Assembly: GCF_030684215.1 (NCBI RefSeq)
Contig: NZ_JAUXOV010000072.1
Coordinates: 1 to 64,000, forward strand
From: Pseudotabrizicola sp.
GTDB lineage: Bacteria; Pseudomonadota; Alphaproteobacteria; Rhodobacterales; Rhodobacteraceae
Direction of reading: 5' to 3'
DNA: 64,000 nucleotides
The notes under the pieces are model-generated. The model saw nothing but the letters and a program-made list of their open reading frames with translations. It searched no databases and was not told the DNA's origin. The position numbers were made by a program, and so were the translations under genes. Below are positions 20,084-28,819 of this stretch, piece by piece; the stretch's first letter is position 1; each line of letters begins with the position of its first letter.

Positions 20084-21154
20084 CTACTCCCGGATCAGGC
20101 GGGCAGCGCCCGGCTGGAAGGTCACGGCGACATCCTGCCCGGTGGCAAAATCCGCGCCACCATCGACCGGGCTGGGCACCCGCGCGGTCAGGGCGGTGCC
20201 ATCAGCCAGCATCAGGTTTACATGAATATCGGTGCCGAAATAGACAACGCCCGTCACCTTTGCCGCAAGGCCAGCCCCAACGCCAGCCGGGCCAAGCCGC
20301 AACTGTTCGGGCCGCACGATCAGAACCGTGCCATCGCCATCGGCGGCAATCACATCGCCCGTGCTCAGCCGCGCGCCGTGTGGTGACGGGTCTACAGGCA
20401 GAAAGTTTGTCTCGCCGATGAAGCTTGCGACAAAGCGGTTCACGGGGCGGGTGTAGATATCGCGCGGGGCGCCGATCTGCTGGATTTTCCCCGCGCTCAT
20501 CACCGCGATTCGGTCGCTCATGGTCAGGGCTTCTTCCTGATCATGGGTGACGAACACAAAGGTGATGCCGGTTTCGGTCTGCAACCGCTTCAGCTCTACC
20601 TGCATTTCCTTGCGCAGCTTCAGGTCCAGCGCCGACAACGGCTCGTCCAACAACAGCACCTTGGGGCGGGGCGCCAGTGCGCGGGCCAGTGCCACGCGCT
20701 GTTGCTGGCCGCCCGAAAGCTGACTGGTTTTGCGATCGGCCATCTGCTCCAACTTGACCAACTCCAGCATCTCGGCTGTCGTGGCAGCAACTTCGGCCTT
20801 TGGCCGCCCCTGCATCTTCAGGCCAAAGCCGATGTTCTCGGCCACGGTAAGGTGCGGAAACAGCGCATAGGACTGAAACACCGTATTTACCGGTCGATGA
20901 TTGGGCGGCTTTTCCGTCACATCCGCGCCGTCAATCAAGATTGTGCCGGCGGTCGGCATCTCGAACCCTGCGATCAGCCGCAATAGCGTGGTTTTGCCAC
21001 AGCCGGACGGGCCAAGCAGGGTAAAAAACTCCCCCGCAGCGATCTCGACCGAGACGTTATCCAAGGCGCGCACAGCGGCGGCACCCTGACCGAAGGCTTT
21101 GACAACATTCTGCGCGGTGATGGCCACCTTTTGGGTCAAGTGACTCGCTCCCAT
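20084..21154 (-). CDS. ABC transporter ATP-binding protein, PotA type
   Basis: A 356-residue ATPase with Walker [17 protein letters not shown], signature [15 protein letters not shown], Walker [13 protein letters not shown] and the switch His in [11 protein letters not shown]-terminal TOBE domain (about residues 280-356) is typical of PotA/MalK-type proteins. It is the first gene of the leftward importer operon. The operon promoter must lie in 21155-21330, immediately next to the truncated hydrolase described at 21327. Confidence 0.92.
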   Translation of the reverse strand: MGASHLTQKVAITAQNVVKAFGQGAAAVRALDNVSVEIAAGEFFTLLGPSGCGKTTLLRLIAGFEMPTAGTILIDGADVTEKPPNHRPVNTVFQSYALFPHLTVAENIGFGLKMQGRPKAEVAATTAEMLELVKLEQMADRKTSQLSGGQQQRVALARALAPRPKVLLLDEPLSALDLKLRKEMQVELKRLQTETGITFVFVTHDQEEALTMSDRIAVMSAGKIQQIGAPRDIYTRPVNRFVASFIGETNFLPVDPSPHGARLSTGDVIAADGDGTVLIVRPEQLRLGPAGVGAGLAAKVTGVVYFGTDIHVNLMLADGTALTARVPSPVDGGADFATGQDVAVTFQPGAARLIRE

Positions 21155-21326
21155 ATATTTTGATCATATTGGGCGAGGCTTTTGCCATGGGGCAAGCAAA
21201 ACCTTTGGCGGCATCCGGGGAATGTGAGAATCTGGCCCCGGATCGGGCAGTTCTTGCGCATAAATGCAAACAGCGCGTATCTGTGGCATGATATTGCAAT
21301 CGGGGGTTGCTGCCTGCTGCAAGCCG

Positions 21327-21863
21327 GCGCGGCGCGTGGCCAAGGCAGGATACATCGCGCTGGCCCCGGATGGTCTGTCATCGGTCGGCGGCTATCCCGG
21401 CAATGACGAAAAGGGGCGCGAGCTGCAAAGTTCGGTTGACCCGGAAAAGCTGATGAATGACTTTTTTGCCGCCATCGACTTTCTGATGACGCATGAGGCG
21501 ACGCCAGGAAAGGTCGGGATCACCGGGTTTTGCTATGGCGGTGGCGTATCAAATGCGGCGGCGGTGGCCTATCCTGAACTGGCCTGCGCGGTGCCGTTTT
21601 ATGGGCGTCAGGCCGCCGCCGAGGATGCCGCAAAGATCAATGCGCCTATTCTGTTACATTACGCCGAACTCGATACCCGCATCAATGAGGGCTGGCCCGC
21701 CTTTGAAGCGGCCTTGCAGGCGGCGGGCAAAACCTATGAGGCGCATATCTATCCCGGCGTGAACCACGGGTTTCACAACGATTCAACGCCGCGCTATGAT
21801 GAGCCGGTCGCGACCCTTGCATGGGATCGAACGCTGGACTGGTTTGCGAAGTATCTGGTCTGA
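21327..21863 (+). pseudogene. Dienelactone hydrolase family protein, 5'-truncated
   Basis: About 178 codons that match the C-terminal two thirds of a dienelactone hydrolase (carboxymethylenebutenolidase-like alpha/beta hydrolase). They begin at [19 protein letters not shown]. The catalytic triad region survives: Cys in [10 protein letters not shown], Asp in [11 protein letters not shown], His in [11 protein letters not shown]. The normal N-terminal 80-100 residues are absent. The codons upstream (from an ATG at 21264) encode unrelated, cysteine-rich sequence, and no ribosome site is evident. Similarity stops abruptly around 21327, next to the promoter side of the ABC operon. Expression from a GTG at 21336 is conceivable but would lack the first strands of the fold. 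Confidence 0.75.
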
Positions 21864-21901
21864 ACTGCGGGCCCCAGCCGCGCTGGCGGGGGTCAGCTTG
21901 G

Positions 21902-23149
21902 TTATGACCGTCCTGTGACGCTGGCCTGATAGGCGGACAGATCGCCCAGCAGCGCCGCCCCCACCGGCACGCCGGCGCGCGTGCAGAATTCTTCCCAAAC
22001 GGCGGCAAAGGGCAGGTCTTTCAGCTCTTCGGTCAGGATCAGCCGCGTGGTGAAATCCAGCGCCTGTTCCGCCGCTTTCAGGCGCGCTTGTGGCATCAGC
22101 AGCGCGCGCAGCAGCGCCTTTTGCATGTTGCGGGTGCCGATCACCCAAGCCGCTGTGCGGCTGATTGTTGCGTCAAAGAAATCCAGCCCGATATGCGTGC
22201 GGCCCAGCAAATCGGCGAACACCAGCTCTTGTGCCATGGCCAGAATGTCATCGTTCAGCAAGATTACATGGTCACTGTCCCAGCGCATCGGGCGCGACAC
22301 ATGCAGCAGGATTTCATCAACCGACAGCGCCACCGAGGACAGCTTGTCGGCCACGTTTTCTGTCGGGTGAAAATGGCCCATATCCAGACACAGGATCGTG
22401 CCCTTGCGGATGGCATAACCAAGGTAAAACTCATGGCTGCCCACGGTGCAGGATTCCACCCCGATGCCGAACAGCTTGGATTCCACCGCATCGCGCATCT
22501 GGGATTTCGGCAGGGGATCGGCCATCATCGTATCCAGCGAGGCTTCCAGCCTGCGACGTGCCGCCATCCGGTCCACCGGAATATCCTTTGACCCATCCGG
22601 CACCCAGATGTTGTTCACCACCGGATTGCCCAGCGCCGCCCCCATCTGCGCTGCAATTTCGCGACTGCGACGCCCATGCTCTATCCAGAAGTCGCGAATG
22701 CCTTGATCGGGGTGCGAAAGGGTCAGGTTATCGTCAGCTTTGGGATGCGCAAAAAAGGTCGGGTTGAAATCCAGCCCCAACCCCTGCTCCTTGGCCCAAT
22801 CCACCCATTTGGAAAAATGGCGGTATTCAATAGCGTCCCGGTCAGGCGACTCGTCGGTATCCATATAAAACGCATGCAGGTTCAGACGGTGTTTGCCGGG
22901 GATAAGGGAATAGGCAAACTCCAGATCGGCCCGTAACTCGGCCACGTTGCGTGCCCGGCCCGGATGGTTACCGGTGGCCTGAATCCCACCGCTTGCGGTC
23001 CCGGATTTGCGCTCGAACCCCTTGACATCATCGCCTTGCCAGCAATGCATGGAAATCGGGATCGCGGTCAGCGCGGTCAGCGCGGTTTCGGTATCAACAC
23101 CCCAATCGGCAAATTGCGCGCGGGCAGAGTCGTAAGCTGCGTGTGCCAT
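21902..23149 (-). CDS. rhaA: L-rhamnose isomerase, enterobacterial RhaA type
   Basis: A 415-residue isomerase converting L-rhamnose to L-rhamnulose. Strong matches to the E. coli-type family are SMHCWQGDDVKGFE, GGIQATGNHPGRARN, KLFGIGVESCTVGSHEFYLG, CLDMGHFHPTE and LHVSRPMRWDSDHV. The last two carry metal-binding His and Asp residues. It follows rhaD by 11 bases on the same strand, making a rhaD-rhaA operon divergent from rhaR. In rhizobia the equivalent gene (rhaI) is, as I recall, from a different isomerase subfamily. Confidence 0.93.
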   Translation of the reverse strand: MAHAAYDSARAQFADWGVDTETALTALTAIPISMHCWQGDDVKGFERKSGTASGGIQATGNHPGRARNVAELRADLEFAYSLIPGKHRLNLHAFYMDTDESPDRDAIEYRHFSKWVDWAKEQGLGLDFNPTFFAHPKADDNLTLSHPDQGIRDFWIEHGRRSREIAAQMGAALGNPVVNNIWVPDGSKDIPVDRMAARRRLEASLDTMMADPLPKSQMRDAVESKLFGIGVESCTVGSHEFYLGYAIRKGTILCLDMGHFHPTENVADKLSSVALSVDEILLHVSRPMRWDSDHVILLNDDILAMAQELVFADLLGRTHIGLDFFDATISRTAAWVIGTRNMQKALLRALLMPQARLKAAEQALDFTTRLILTEELKDLPFAAVWEEFCTRAGVPVGAALLGDLSAYQASVTGRS

Positions 23150-23160
23150 CCCGGCCCCCC

Positions 23161-25257
23161 TTAGCGCGTGAACGCTTCCTTGTTGCCCGCATCCACATTC
23201 AGGATGTTTCCGGTTGATTTGGCGGTCAGGTCAGAGGCAAAGAAATACACCCCTTCGGCAACATCTTCCGGCAGCACTGCGCGTTTCAACAACGACCGCT
23301 GTCGATACATTTCTTCCAGCCCGTCCTTGTCGGTTTTATAGGTGCTGGCGCGCTGGTCCAGCCATTCGCCGGACCAGATCTTTGACCCGCGCAGCACCGC
23401 ATCGGGATTGACCACATTCACACGGATGCCCGCATCCGCGCCTTCCAGTGCCAGACAGCGGGCAAGGTGAATTTCGGCGGCCTTGGCAGTGCAATAGGCG
23501 CTGGCGTTGGGGCTGGCGGCCAGGCCGTTTTTGGACGCGACAAAGATTATCGATCCGCCAATGCCTTGCGTGCGCAACAGCCTGAACGCCTCACGCGATA
23601 CAAGGAAATAGCCGGTGGACAGGATGTCCATGTTCTTATTCCACAGGTCCAGCGAGGTTTCCTCGACCGGGGCCGAAGATGCGATGCCTGCGTTCGACAC
23701 CAGAATGTCAGCGCCGCCAAATTCGACCGCCGCTGCCGCGTAGGCCGCGATCACCTGCGGCTCGTCGGTGACGTTCATCTGGACGGTACGCAGCACATCC
23801 GAACCATGGCGCTTGGCCAGAGTGTCTGCCGTGGCCTGCAAGGCCGCCGCGTCAATATCGGCCAGCATCACACAGGCCCCGTCTTGCAGCAGGCGTTCGG
23901 CGGTCGCCGCCCCGATACCGCCCGCACCGCCGGTGACCAGCGCCACCCGGCCCGCCAGCGCCTTGGGGCGCGGCATGCGTTGCAGCTTTGCCTCCTCCAG
24001 CAGCCAGTACTCGATATCAAACGCCTCTTGTTCTGGCAGCGCCTGATAGGTGGAAACAAGGCTCGCCCCGCGCATCACGTTGATGGCGTTCACATAGAAC
24101 TCGCCCGAGATACGGGCCGTGGCCTTGTCCAGCGCGAATGTGATCATGCCAACACCCGGCACCAGATAGACCACCGCATTGGGGTCGCGCATTGCGGGGC
24201 TGTTGTCATGTTTGCAGCGGTCGTAATAGCCTGCGTAATCTTCGCGGTAGGCGTCAACAGCCGCTGCCAAGGTAGCCACGGTTGCATCAGTATCAGGCGC
24301 GGCGGGGTCGAACGCGACCACCAGCGGCCGGATCTTGGTGCGCAGGAAATGGTCGGGGCAGGAGGTGCCAAGCGGTGCCAGCGTGTCCAGCATCGCCGAC
24401 CCCAGAAACTCCAGCACTGCGGGGCTATCGTCGAAATGCCCGACCTTGTGCCGGTCTTTCGAGATCAGCCCCCGGATCACCGGCATCAACCGTGCCGCCA
24501 CAGCGCGACGCTCACCCTTTGGCAATGTCGGGCGCACCGCACCGCCAAAGGCAGCCTTGCCAGCCGATTTCGCCTCCAGCCATTGTGCCGCGTGGTTGAT
24601 GATATCAAGCGTGGTCAGGTAGCAGTCCTTGGCATCATCGGCCCATGTAAACAGGCCGTGGCTCTCCAGCACACAGCCCTTGGCCGTCGGATTGTCGCGG
24701 CAAAAGGTCTGTAGCCACAGGCCCAGTTCGAACCCCGGTCTTTTCCACGGCAGCCAGCCGATATCGGCGCCAAAAATCTGCGCGGTCAGCTCGCGCGAAT
24801 TGACCGAGGCCGCAATCGCGATGATCGCATCGGAATGGACATGGTCGACATGCTTGCGCGGTACATAGGCGTGTAGTGGCGTGTCGATGGATGCGGCGCG
24901 CGGGTTCAGCGCAAAGGTGCAGTGGGGCAGATAGCCCACCATCTCATCCTCATGCGCCAACCCGCGATACAGCCCGGGCAACGCATTCAGCTTGTCCATA
25001 TACAGCGTTGAAAAGCCGTCCATCTTCATAGAGCCGATGTCACCACCAGACCCTTTGACCCACAAGACCTCGACCATCTCACCCGTCAGCGGGTCGCGTT
25101 CCATCACCTTGGCGCTGGTATTGCCGCCGCCATAGTTGGTCACCCGCTTGTCTGACCCCAGAAGGTTTGAGCGATAAAGAAGCTTTTCCGACTCAGACAT
25201 CGGGCTTGCGCGGGCATCATCCCACAGGTTTTCCAGCCGGTTTCCGGTGACGGTCAT
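23161..25257 (-). CDS. rhaD: Bifunctional rhamnulose-1-phosphate aldolase/lactaldehyde dehydrogenase RhaD
   Basis: A 698-residue two-domain enzyme. The N-terminal class II aldolase domain (about 1-400) contains NYGGGNTSAKV, VKGSGGD and the metal-binding HVHSDAI region. The C-terminal short-chain dehydrogenase domain (from about 435) has the NAD motif VTGGAGGIG and the catalytic Tyr-x3-Lys in AYCTAKAAE. It cleaves rhamnulose-1-phosphate to DHAP and lactaldehyde and is thought to oxidise the lactaldehyde. The ATG at 25257 (MTVTGNRLEN) has GGGAGGATC upstream; an earlier in-frame ATG is rejected. Confidence 0.93.
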   Translation of the reverse strand: MTVTGNRLENLWDDARASPMSESEKLLYRSNLLGSDKRVTNYGGGNTSAKVMERDPLTGEMVEVLWVKGSGGDIGSMKMDGFSTLYMDKLNALPGLYRGLAHEDEMVGYLPHCTFALNPRAASIDTPLHAYVPRKHVDHVHSDAIIAIAASVNSRELTAQIFGADIGWLPWKRPGFELGLWLQTFCRDNPTAKGCVLESHGLFTWADDAKDCYLTTLDIINHAAQWLEAKSAGKAAFGGAVRPTLPKGERRAVAARLMPVIRGLISKDRHKVGHFDDSPAVLEFLGSAMLDTLAPLGTSCPDHFLRTKIRPLVVAFDPAAPDTDATVATLAAAVDAYREDYAGYYDRCKHDNSPAMRDPNAVVYLVPGVGMITFALDKATARISGEFYVNAINVMRGASLVSTYQALPEQEAFDIEYWLLEEAKLQRMPRPKALAGRVALVTGGAGGIGAATAERLLQDGACVMLADIDAAALQATADTLAKRHGSDVLRTVQMNVTDEPQVIAAYAAAAVEFGGADILVSNAGIASSAPVEETSLDLWNKNMDILSTGYFLVSREAFRLLRTQGIGGSIIFVASKNGLAASPNASAYCTAKAAEIHLARCLALEGADAGIRVNVVNPDAVLRGSKIWSGEWLDQRASTYKTDKDGLEEMYRQRSLLKRAVLPEDVAEGVYFFASDLTAKSTGNILNVDAGNKEAFTR

Positions 25258-25305
25258 GTGATCCTCCCTCGCGTCTTGTGGCAAATGTGCCCGGAATGGG
25301 CTGAA

Positions 25306-25378
25306 TGTCAATCATAAACGATCAGAAGCAATCATTCTGCACCGCAGAAAGATCATTGATGACTGAAAATGATTGACA
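25306..25378. promoter_or_regulatory. Candidate RhaR operator region between rhaD and rhaR
   Basis: The divergent gap holds a perfect inverted pair TGTCAATCAT (25306-25315) and ATGATTGACA (25369-25378). Between them are two further CAATCATT/ATCATTGAT-like copies near 25329 and 25351. The stretch is markedly AT-richer than its surroundings. Repeats of this kind are usual for DeoR-type regulators, and the adjacent gene encodes one. I infer that RhaR binds here to repress both directions. Confidence 0.55.
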
Positions 25379-25422
25379 CTGAGTGATTCAAGTGGAAACC
25401 TGCCAGCCAAGGGGAGGACGCA

Positions 25423-26235
25423 ATGCACGAAAGCGAACGGCACAGGGTTATTTTGTCTGCGATCGAGGGGCGCCCGGTGGTGACCGTGGCCGATCTTGTG
25501 ACGCTGACCGGATCATCCGAGGCGACGATCCGCCGGGATATCGCAACGCTGCATGTTCAGAAAAAGCTGCGCCGGGTGCGGGGCGGGGCGGAATCCATCG
25601 CGCCGCCGCAGTATGTCGGCATCAATGCGCGACCATTCAGCGTGAACGAAGGTATCCGTCTGGCCGAAAAACGTGCGATTGCGCGGGCGGCGGTTGATCT
25701 GTGCGACGATGGTGAAGCCATTATCATCAACGGCGGAACCACCACCTTTCAGATGGTGCATCCGCTGACGGCAAAGCGCTGCCAGGTATTTACCAACAGC
25801 TTTCCGATTGCCGAACATCTGCTGAAACACTCCAAAAACACCGTGCTGTTGCCCGCAGGCGCGATTTACCGCGAGCAAAACATCATCCTATCGCCGTTCG
25901 ACGAAGACGGCAGCCGCCATTTCTACGCGCGGCGCATGTTCATGGGGTGCCGCGGTCTTGGCCCCTTGGGTCTGATGGAGGGTGATCCGCTGCTGGTGCA
26001 GGCTGAGCAAAAGCTGATCGGTCAGGCGGATGAACTGATCGTTCTGGCCGACAGCACCAAGTTTGCGGCGCGCTCCAGCCTGCTTTTGTGCGCGCTGTCG
26101 CGCATCCATACCGTCATTACCGATGACGGCATCACAGACCGCGACGCTGCCATGCTGGAGGCCGCGGATATCAGGCTGATCGTGACGCAGATTGGCGTCG
26201 CGGACAGAACGGAGGACCGCACGGGCGACGCCTGA
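25423..26235 (+). CDS. rhaR: DeoR family regulator of rhamnose use (RhaR)
   Basis: A 270-residue DeoR-type repressor. The N-terminal winged helix is visible in ILSAIEGRPVVTVADLVTLT and SSEATIRRDIATLHVQKKLRRVRGG. The C-terminal sugar-phosphate sensor domain carries INGGTTTF and TNSFPIAEHLL. The SD GGGGAGG precedes the ATG at 25423. It is the first gene of a rhaRSTPQUK operon, the order reported for Rhizobium leguminosarum, and is divergent from rhaD. Confidence 0.88.
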   Translation: MHESERHRVILSAIEGRPVVTVADLVTLTGSSEATIRRDIATLHVQKKLRRVRGGAESIAPPQYVGINARPFSVNEGIRLAEKRAIARAAVDLCDDGEAIIINGGTTTFQMVHPLTAKRCQVFTNSFPIAEHLLKHSKNTVLLPAGAIYREQNIILSPFDEDGSRHFYARRMFMGCRGLGPLGLMEGDPLLVQAEQKLIGQADELIVLADSTKFAARSSLLLCALSRIHTVITDDGITDRDAAMLEAADIRLIVTQIGVADRTEDRTGDA

Positions 26236-26269
26236 GGCGGAGGGAAAACGGCTCATAAGGGAGGAACTC

Positions 26270-27259
26270 ATGGGTATTCTGAAGAAGGCTCTGACCACGG
26301 CGGCGATTGCTACCGTGCTGATGGCACAGACCGCGGCAGCCGAAAACGTCAAGATCGCGCTGGTGGTCAAGGCACTGGGCATCGGCTTTTTTGAAGCCGC
26401 AGCCAAGGGTGCCGAAGAAGCGGCGGCGGAACTGGGTGATGTGGAAATCATCTATACCGGGCCGACAAGCACCACCGCCGAAGGCCAGATCGAGGTGATC
26501 AACGCCCTGATCGCGCAAGGCGTCAACGCCATCGCGATTTCGGCCAATGACCCCGACGCCGTGGCCCCGGCGCTGCAACGCGCGATGGACCGTGGCATCA
26601 CCGTTATTTCATGGGATTCGGGCGTGGCAAAAGAGGGCCGCCAGTTGCACCTGAACCCGTCGTCCTCGGCGCTGATCGGCAACACCATCATCAAGCTGGC
26701 GGCTGATCATATCGACGGCACCGGAGATGTGGCAATTCTGTCGGCGACATCCACCTCGACCAACCAGAATATCTGGATCGAAGAGGCGAAAAAGGTGCTG
26801 CCGAACTATCCGAATGTGAACCTTGTCGCGACGGTTTACGGCGACGATCTCGCCGACAAATCCTACCGTGAGGCCCAAGGGTTGATGGCGACATATCCGA
26901 ACCTAAAGGCGATTATCGCGCCAACCACGGTTGGCATCCTCGCCGCCAGCCAAGCGGTGACAGACGCTGGCAAGATCGGTGAGATCAACGTCACGGGCCT
27001 TGGTCTGCCATCGGAAATGGCCGGTGCTGTCGAGTCCGGGGCCACGATCAGCTTTGCGATCTGGAACCCGATTGATCTGGGCTATGCGGCAACGATGCTG
27101 TCCTACAATCTGATCAAAGGGGCCGAGGCCGCGCCGGGCGCATCCATTCCGATGGGTCGTATCGGGGCTGCCACGCTGGACGAAAACAATGAAGCGGCCA
27201 TGTCGGACCCCTTCACCTATGACAAGTCGAACATCGAAGCGTTCAAGTCGATCTTCTGA
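26270..27259 (+). CDS. rhaS: Rhamnose ABC transporter substrate-binding protein RhaS
   Basis: A 329-residue periplasmic sugar-binding protein with a signal peptide (MGILKKALTTAAIATVLMAQTAAA, cleavage near residue 24) and the two-lobed ribose-type (periplasmic binding protein type 1) fold. The ATG at 26270 follows AAGGGAGGAACT. It binds L-rhamnose by inference from operon context. It is followed by a stable hairpin at 27271-27298 that could raise its transcript level over the downstream membrane genes. Confidence 0.9.
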   Translation: MGILKKALTTAAIATVLMAQTAAAENVKIALVVKALGIGFFEAAAKGAEEAAAELGDVEIIYTGPTSTTAEGQIEVINALIAQGVNAIAISANDPDAVAPALQRAMDRGITVISWDSGVAKEGRQLHLNPSSSALIGNTIIKLAADHIDGTGDVAILSATSTSTNQNIWIEEAKKVLPNYPNVNLVATVYGDDLADKSYREAQGLMATYPNLKAIIAPTTVGILAASQAVTDAGKIGEINVTGLGLPSEMAGAVESGATISFAIWNPIDLGYAATMLSYNLIKGAEAAPGASIPMGRIGAATLDENNEAAMSDPFTYDKSNIEAFKSIF

Positions 27260-27270
27260 TCTGTCATCTG

Positions 27271-27298
27271 CCCCGGCTGGCCGCTCCCCCGGTCGGGG
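27271..27298 (+). other. Intercistronic hairpin after rhaS
   Basis: Arms CCCCGGCTGG (27271-27280) and CCGGTCGGGG (27289-27298) pair along ten positions with two G-U pairs and an eight-base loop. There is no long T-run, so it looks like a transcript-stabilising or partial-attenuation hairpin rather than a full terminator. The gene for the abundant binding protein lies upstream and membrane components downstream. Confidence 0.5.
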
Positions 27299-27322
27299 TA
27301 CTCTTTTCTGAAGGAACCCGCG

Positions 27323-28819
27323 ATGAATCCCGTTCTGTCGCTGCGCGGCATCTCTAAGTCATTTCCGGGGGTCAAGGCGCTGTCCGAGGTGCAGCTTGAT
27401 CTTTACGCAGGCCAGGTCACCGCGTTGATCGGTGAAAACGGCGCAGGCAAATCCACCATCGTCAAGGTTCTGACCGGAGTTTATCAACCCGATGCGGGCA
27501 ACATCACGATTGACGGGGCCGAGGTTCATTTCCCGACAGCCCAAGCCGCCAGCAAAGCGGGAGTCACGGCGATCCATCAGGAAACCGTGCTGTTTGACGA
27601 ATTGACAGTAGCGGAAAACATCTGGCTGGGACATGCGCCGCGCACGCGTTTTGGTCTGATCGACCGCCGCGCCATGCGGGACGGGGCGCTGCGCTTGTTA
27701 GAGGGGATCGGGGCGACGCTGAACCCCGACCTGCGGTTGCGTGATCTGGGGATAGCATCAAAACACCTCGTCGCCATCGCGCGGGCGCTGTCGATTGATG
27801 CGCGGGTGGTGATCATGGATGAACCCACCGCCGCGCTGAGCTACAAGGAAATTCACGAGCTGTATGAGCTGGTTGAAAAGCTGAAGGCGCAAGGCAAGGC
27901 GATTTTGTTCATCAGCCACAAGTTCGATGAGATTTTTCGGATTGCTGATCGCTACACCGTGTTTCGTGACGGGCAGTTTGTGGGCCAGGGTGACATGGGG
28001 GACGTGTCCGAAAATGATCTGGTGCAGATGATGGTGGGTCGGTCGGTCGATCAGATTTTTCCCGCCCGCCACCGCAATATCGGCGCGCCTGTGCTGACTG
28101 TTGCAGGATATAGCCACCCCACCGAATTTGCTGACATCGGCTTTACCTTGCACCGGGGCGAGATTCTGGGCTTTTACGGGCTGGTCGGTGCCGGGCGGTC
28201 AGAGGTGATGCAATCTTTGTTTGGCATCACCAAGCCATCAAAGGGGGCTACGCGGATTGACGATCAGGTGCGGGTTATCCGTTCGACGTCCGAAGCCATC
28301 GCTGCGGGCATCGTCTATGTGCCAGAAGATCGCGGCAAGCAGGGCGCGGTCAAGGGTTTGCCGATATTTCAGAACGTCACACTGCCGTCGCTGTCTCGCA
28401 CATCGCGCGCGGGGTTCTTGCGTCTGGCCGAAGAATTCAAGCTGGCGCGCGACTATACCGGGCGGCTGGATCTGCGCGCCGCCAGTCTGGATCAGGATGT
28501 GGGGCTTCTGTCGGGCGGCAATCAGCAAAAGGTTGTCATCGCCAAATGGCTGGCGACCCAGCCGCGCGTGATCATTCTGGACGAGCCGACCAAGGGCATC
28601 GACATCGGGTCCAAAGCGGCAGTGCACGAGTTCATGGCCGAATTGGCGGCGCAAGGTTTGGCGGTGATTATGGTCAGTTCGGAAATCCCGGAAATTCTGG
28701 GCATGTCTGACCGGGTGATCGTGATGCGCGAAGGCCGTATCGTGGATGAGGTCGCGGGCGACCGGATGACGCCCGAAACTCTGGTGCGCGCCGCCGCCGG
28801 ATTGGCGGTGGCGGCATGA
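27323..28819 (+). CDS. rhaT: Rhamnose ABC transporter ATP-binding protein RhaT
   Basis: A 498-residue protein with two fused ATPase domains, as in ribose-type importers. Domain 1 has Walker [10 protein letters not shown] and Walker [13 protein letters not shown]. Domain 2 (from about residue 255) has the degenerate VGAGRSEVMQ, the signature [15 protein letters not shown] and VIILDEPTKGID. It energises rhamnose uptake with RhaP, RhaQ and RhaS. The ATG at 27323 has AAGGAA upstream. The stop overlaps rhaP by four bases. Confidence 0.92.
   Translation: MNPVLSLRGISKSFPGVKALSEVQLDLYAGQVTALIGENGAGKSTIVKVLTGVYQPDAGNITIDGAEVHFPTAQAASKAGVTAIHQETVLFDELTVAENIWLGHAPRTRFGLIDRRAMRDGALRLLEGIGATLNPDLRLRDLGIASKHLVAIARALSIDARVVIMDEPTAALSYKEIHELYELVEKLKAQGKAILFISHKFDEIFRIADRYTVFRDGQFVGQGDMGDVSENDLVQMMVGRSVDQIFPARHRNIGAPVLTVAGYSHPTEFADIGFTLHRGEILGFYGLVGAGRSEVMQSLFGITKPSKGATRIDDQVRVIRSTSEAIAAGIVYVPEDRGKQGAVKGLPIFQNVTLPSLSRTSRAGFLRLAEEFKLARDYTGRLDLRAASLDQDVGLLSGGNQQKVVIAKWLATQPRVIILDEPTKGIDIGSKAAVHEFMAELAAQGLAVIMVSSEIPEILGMSDRVIVMREGRIVDEVAGDRMTPETLVRAAAGLAVAA

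Noticed and set aside
21264-21326. ATG at 21264 as a normal start of the dienelactone hydrolase
   Set aside because: The 21 codons after it have no resemblance to the family N-terminus, no ribosome site precedes it, and at least 80 conserved residues would be missing.
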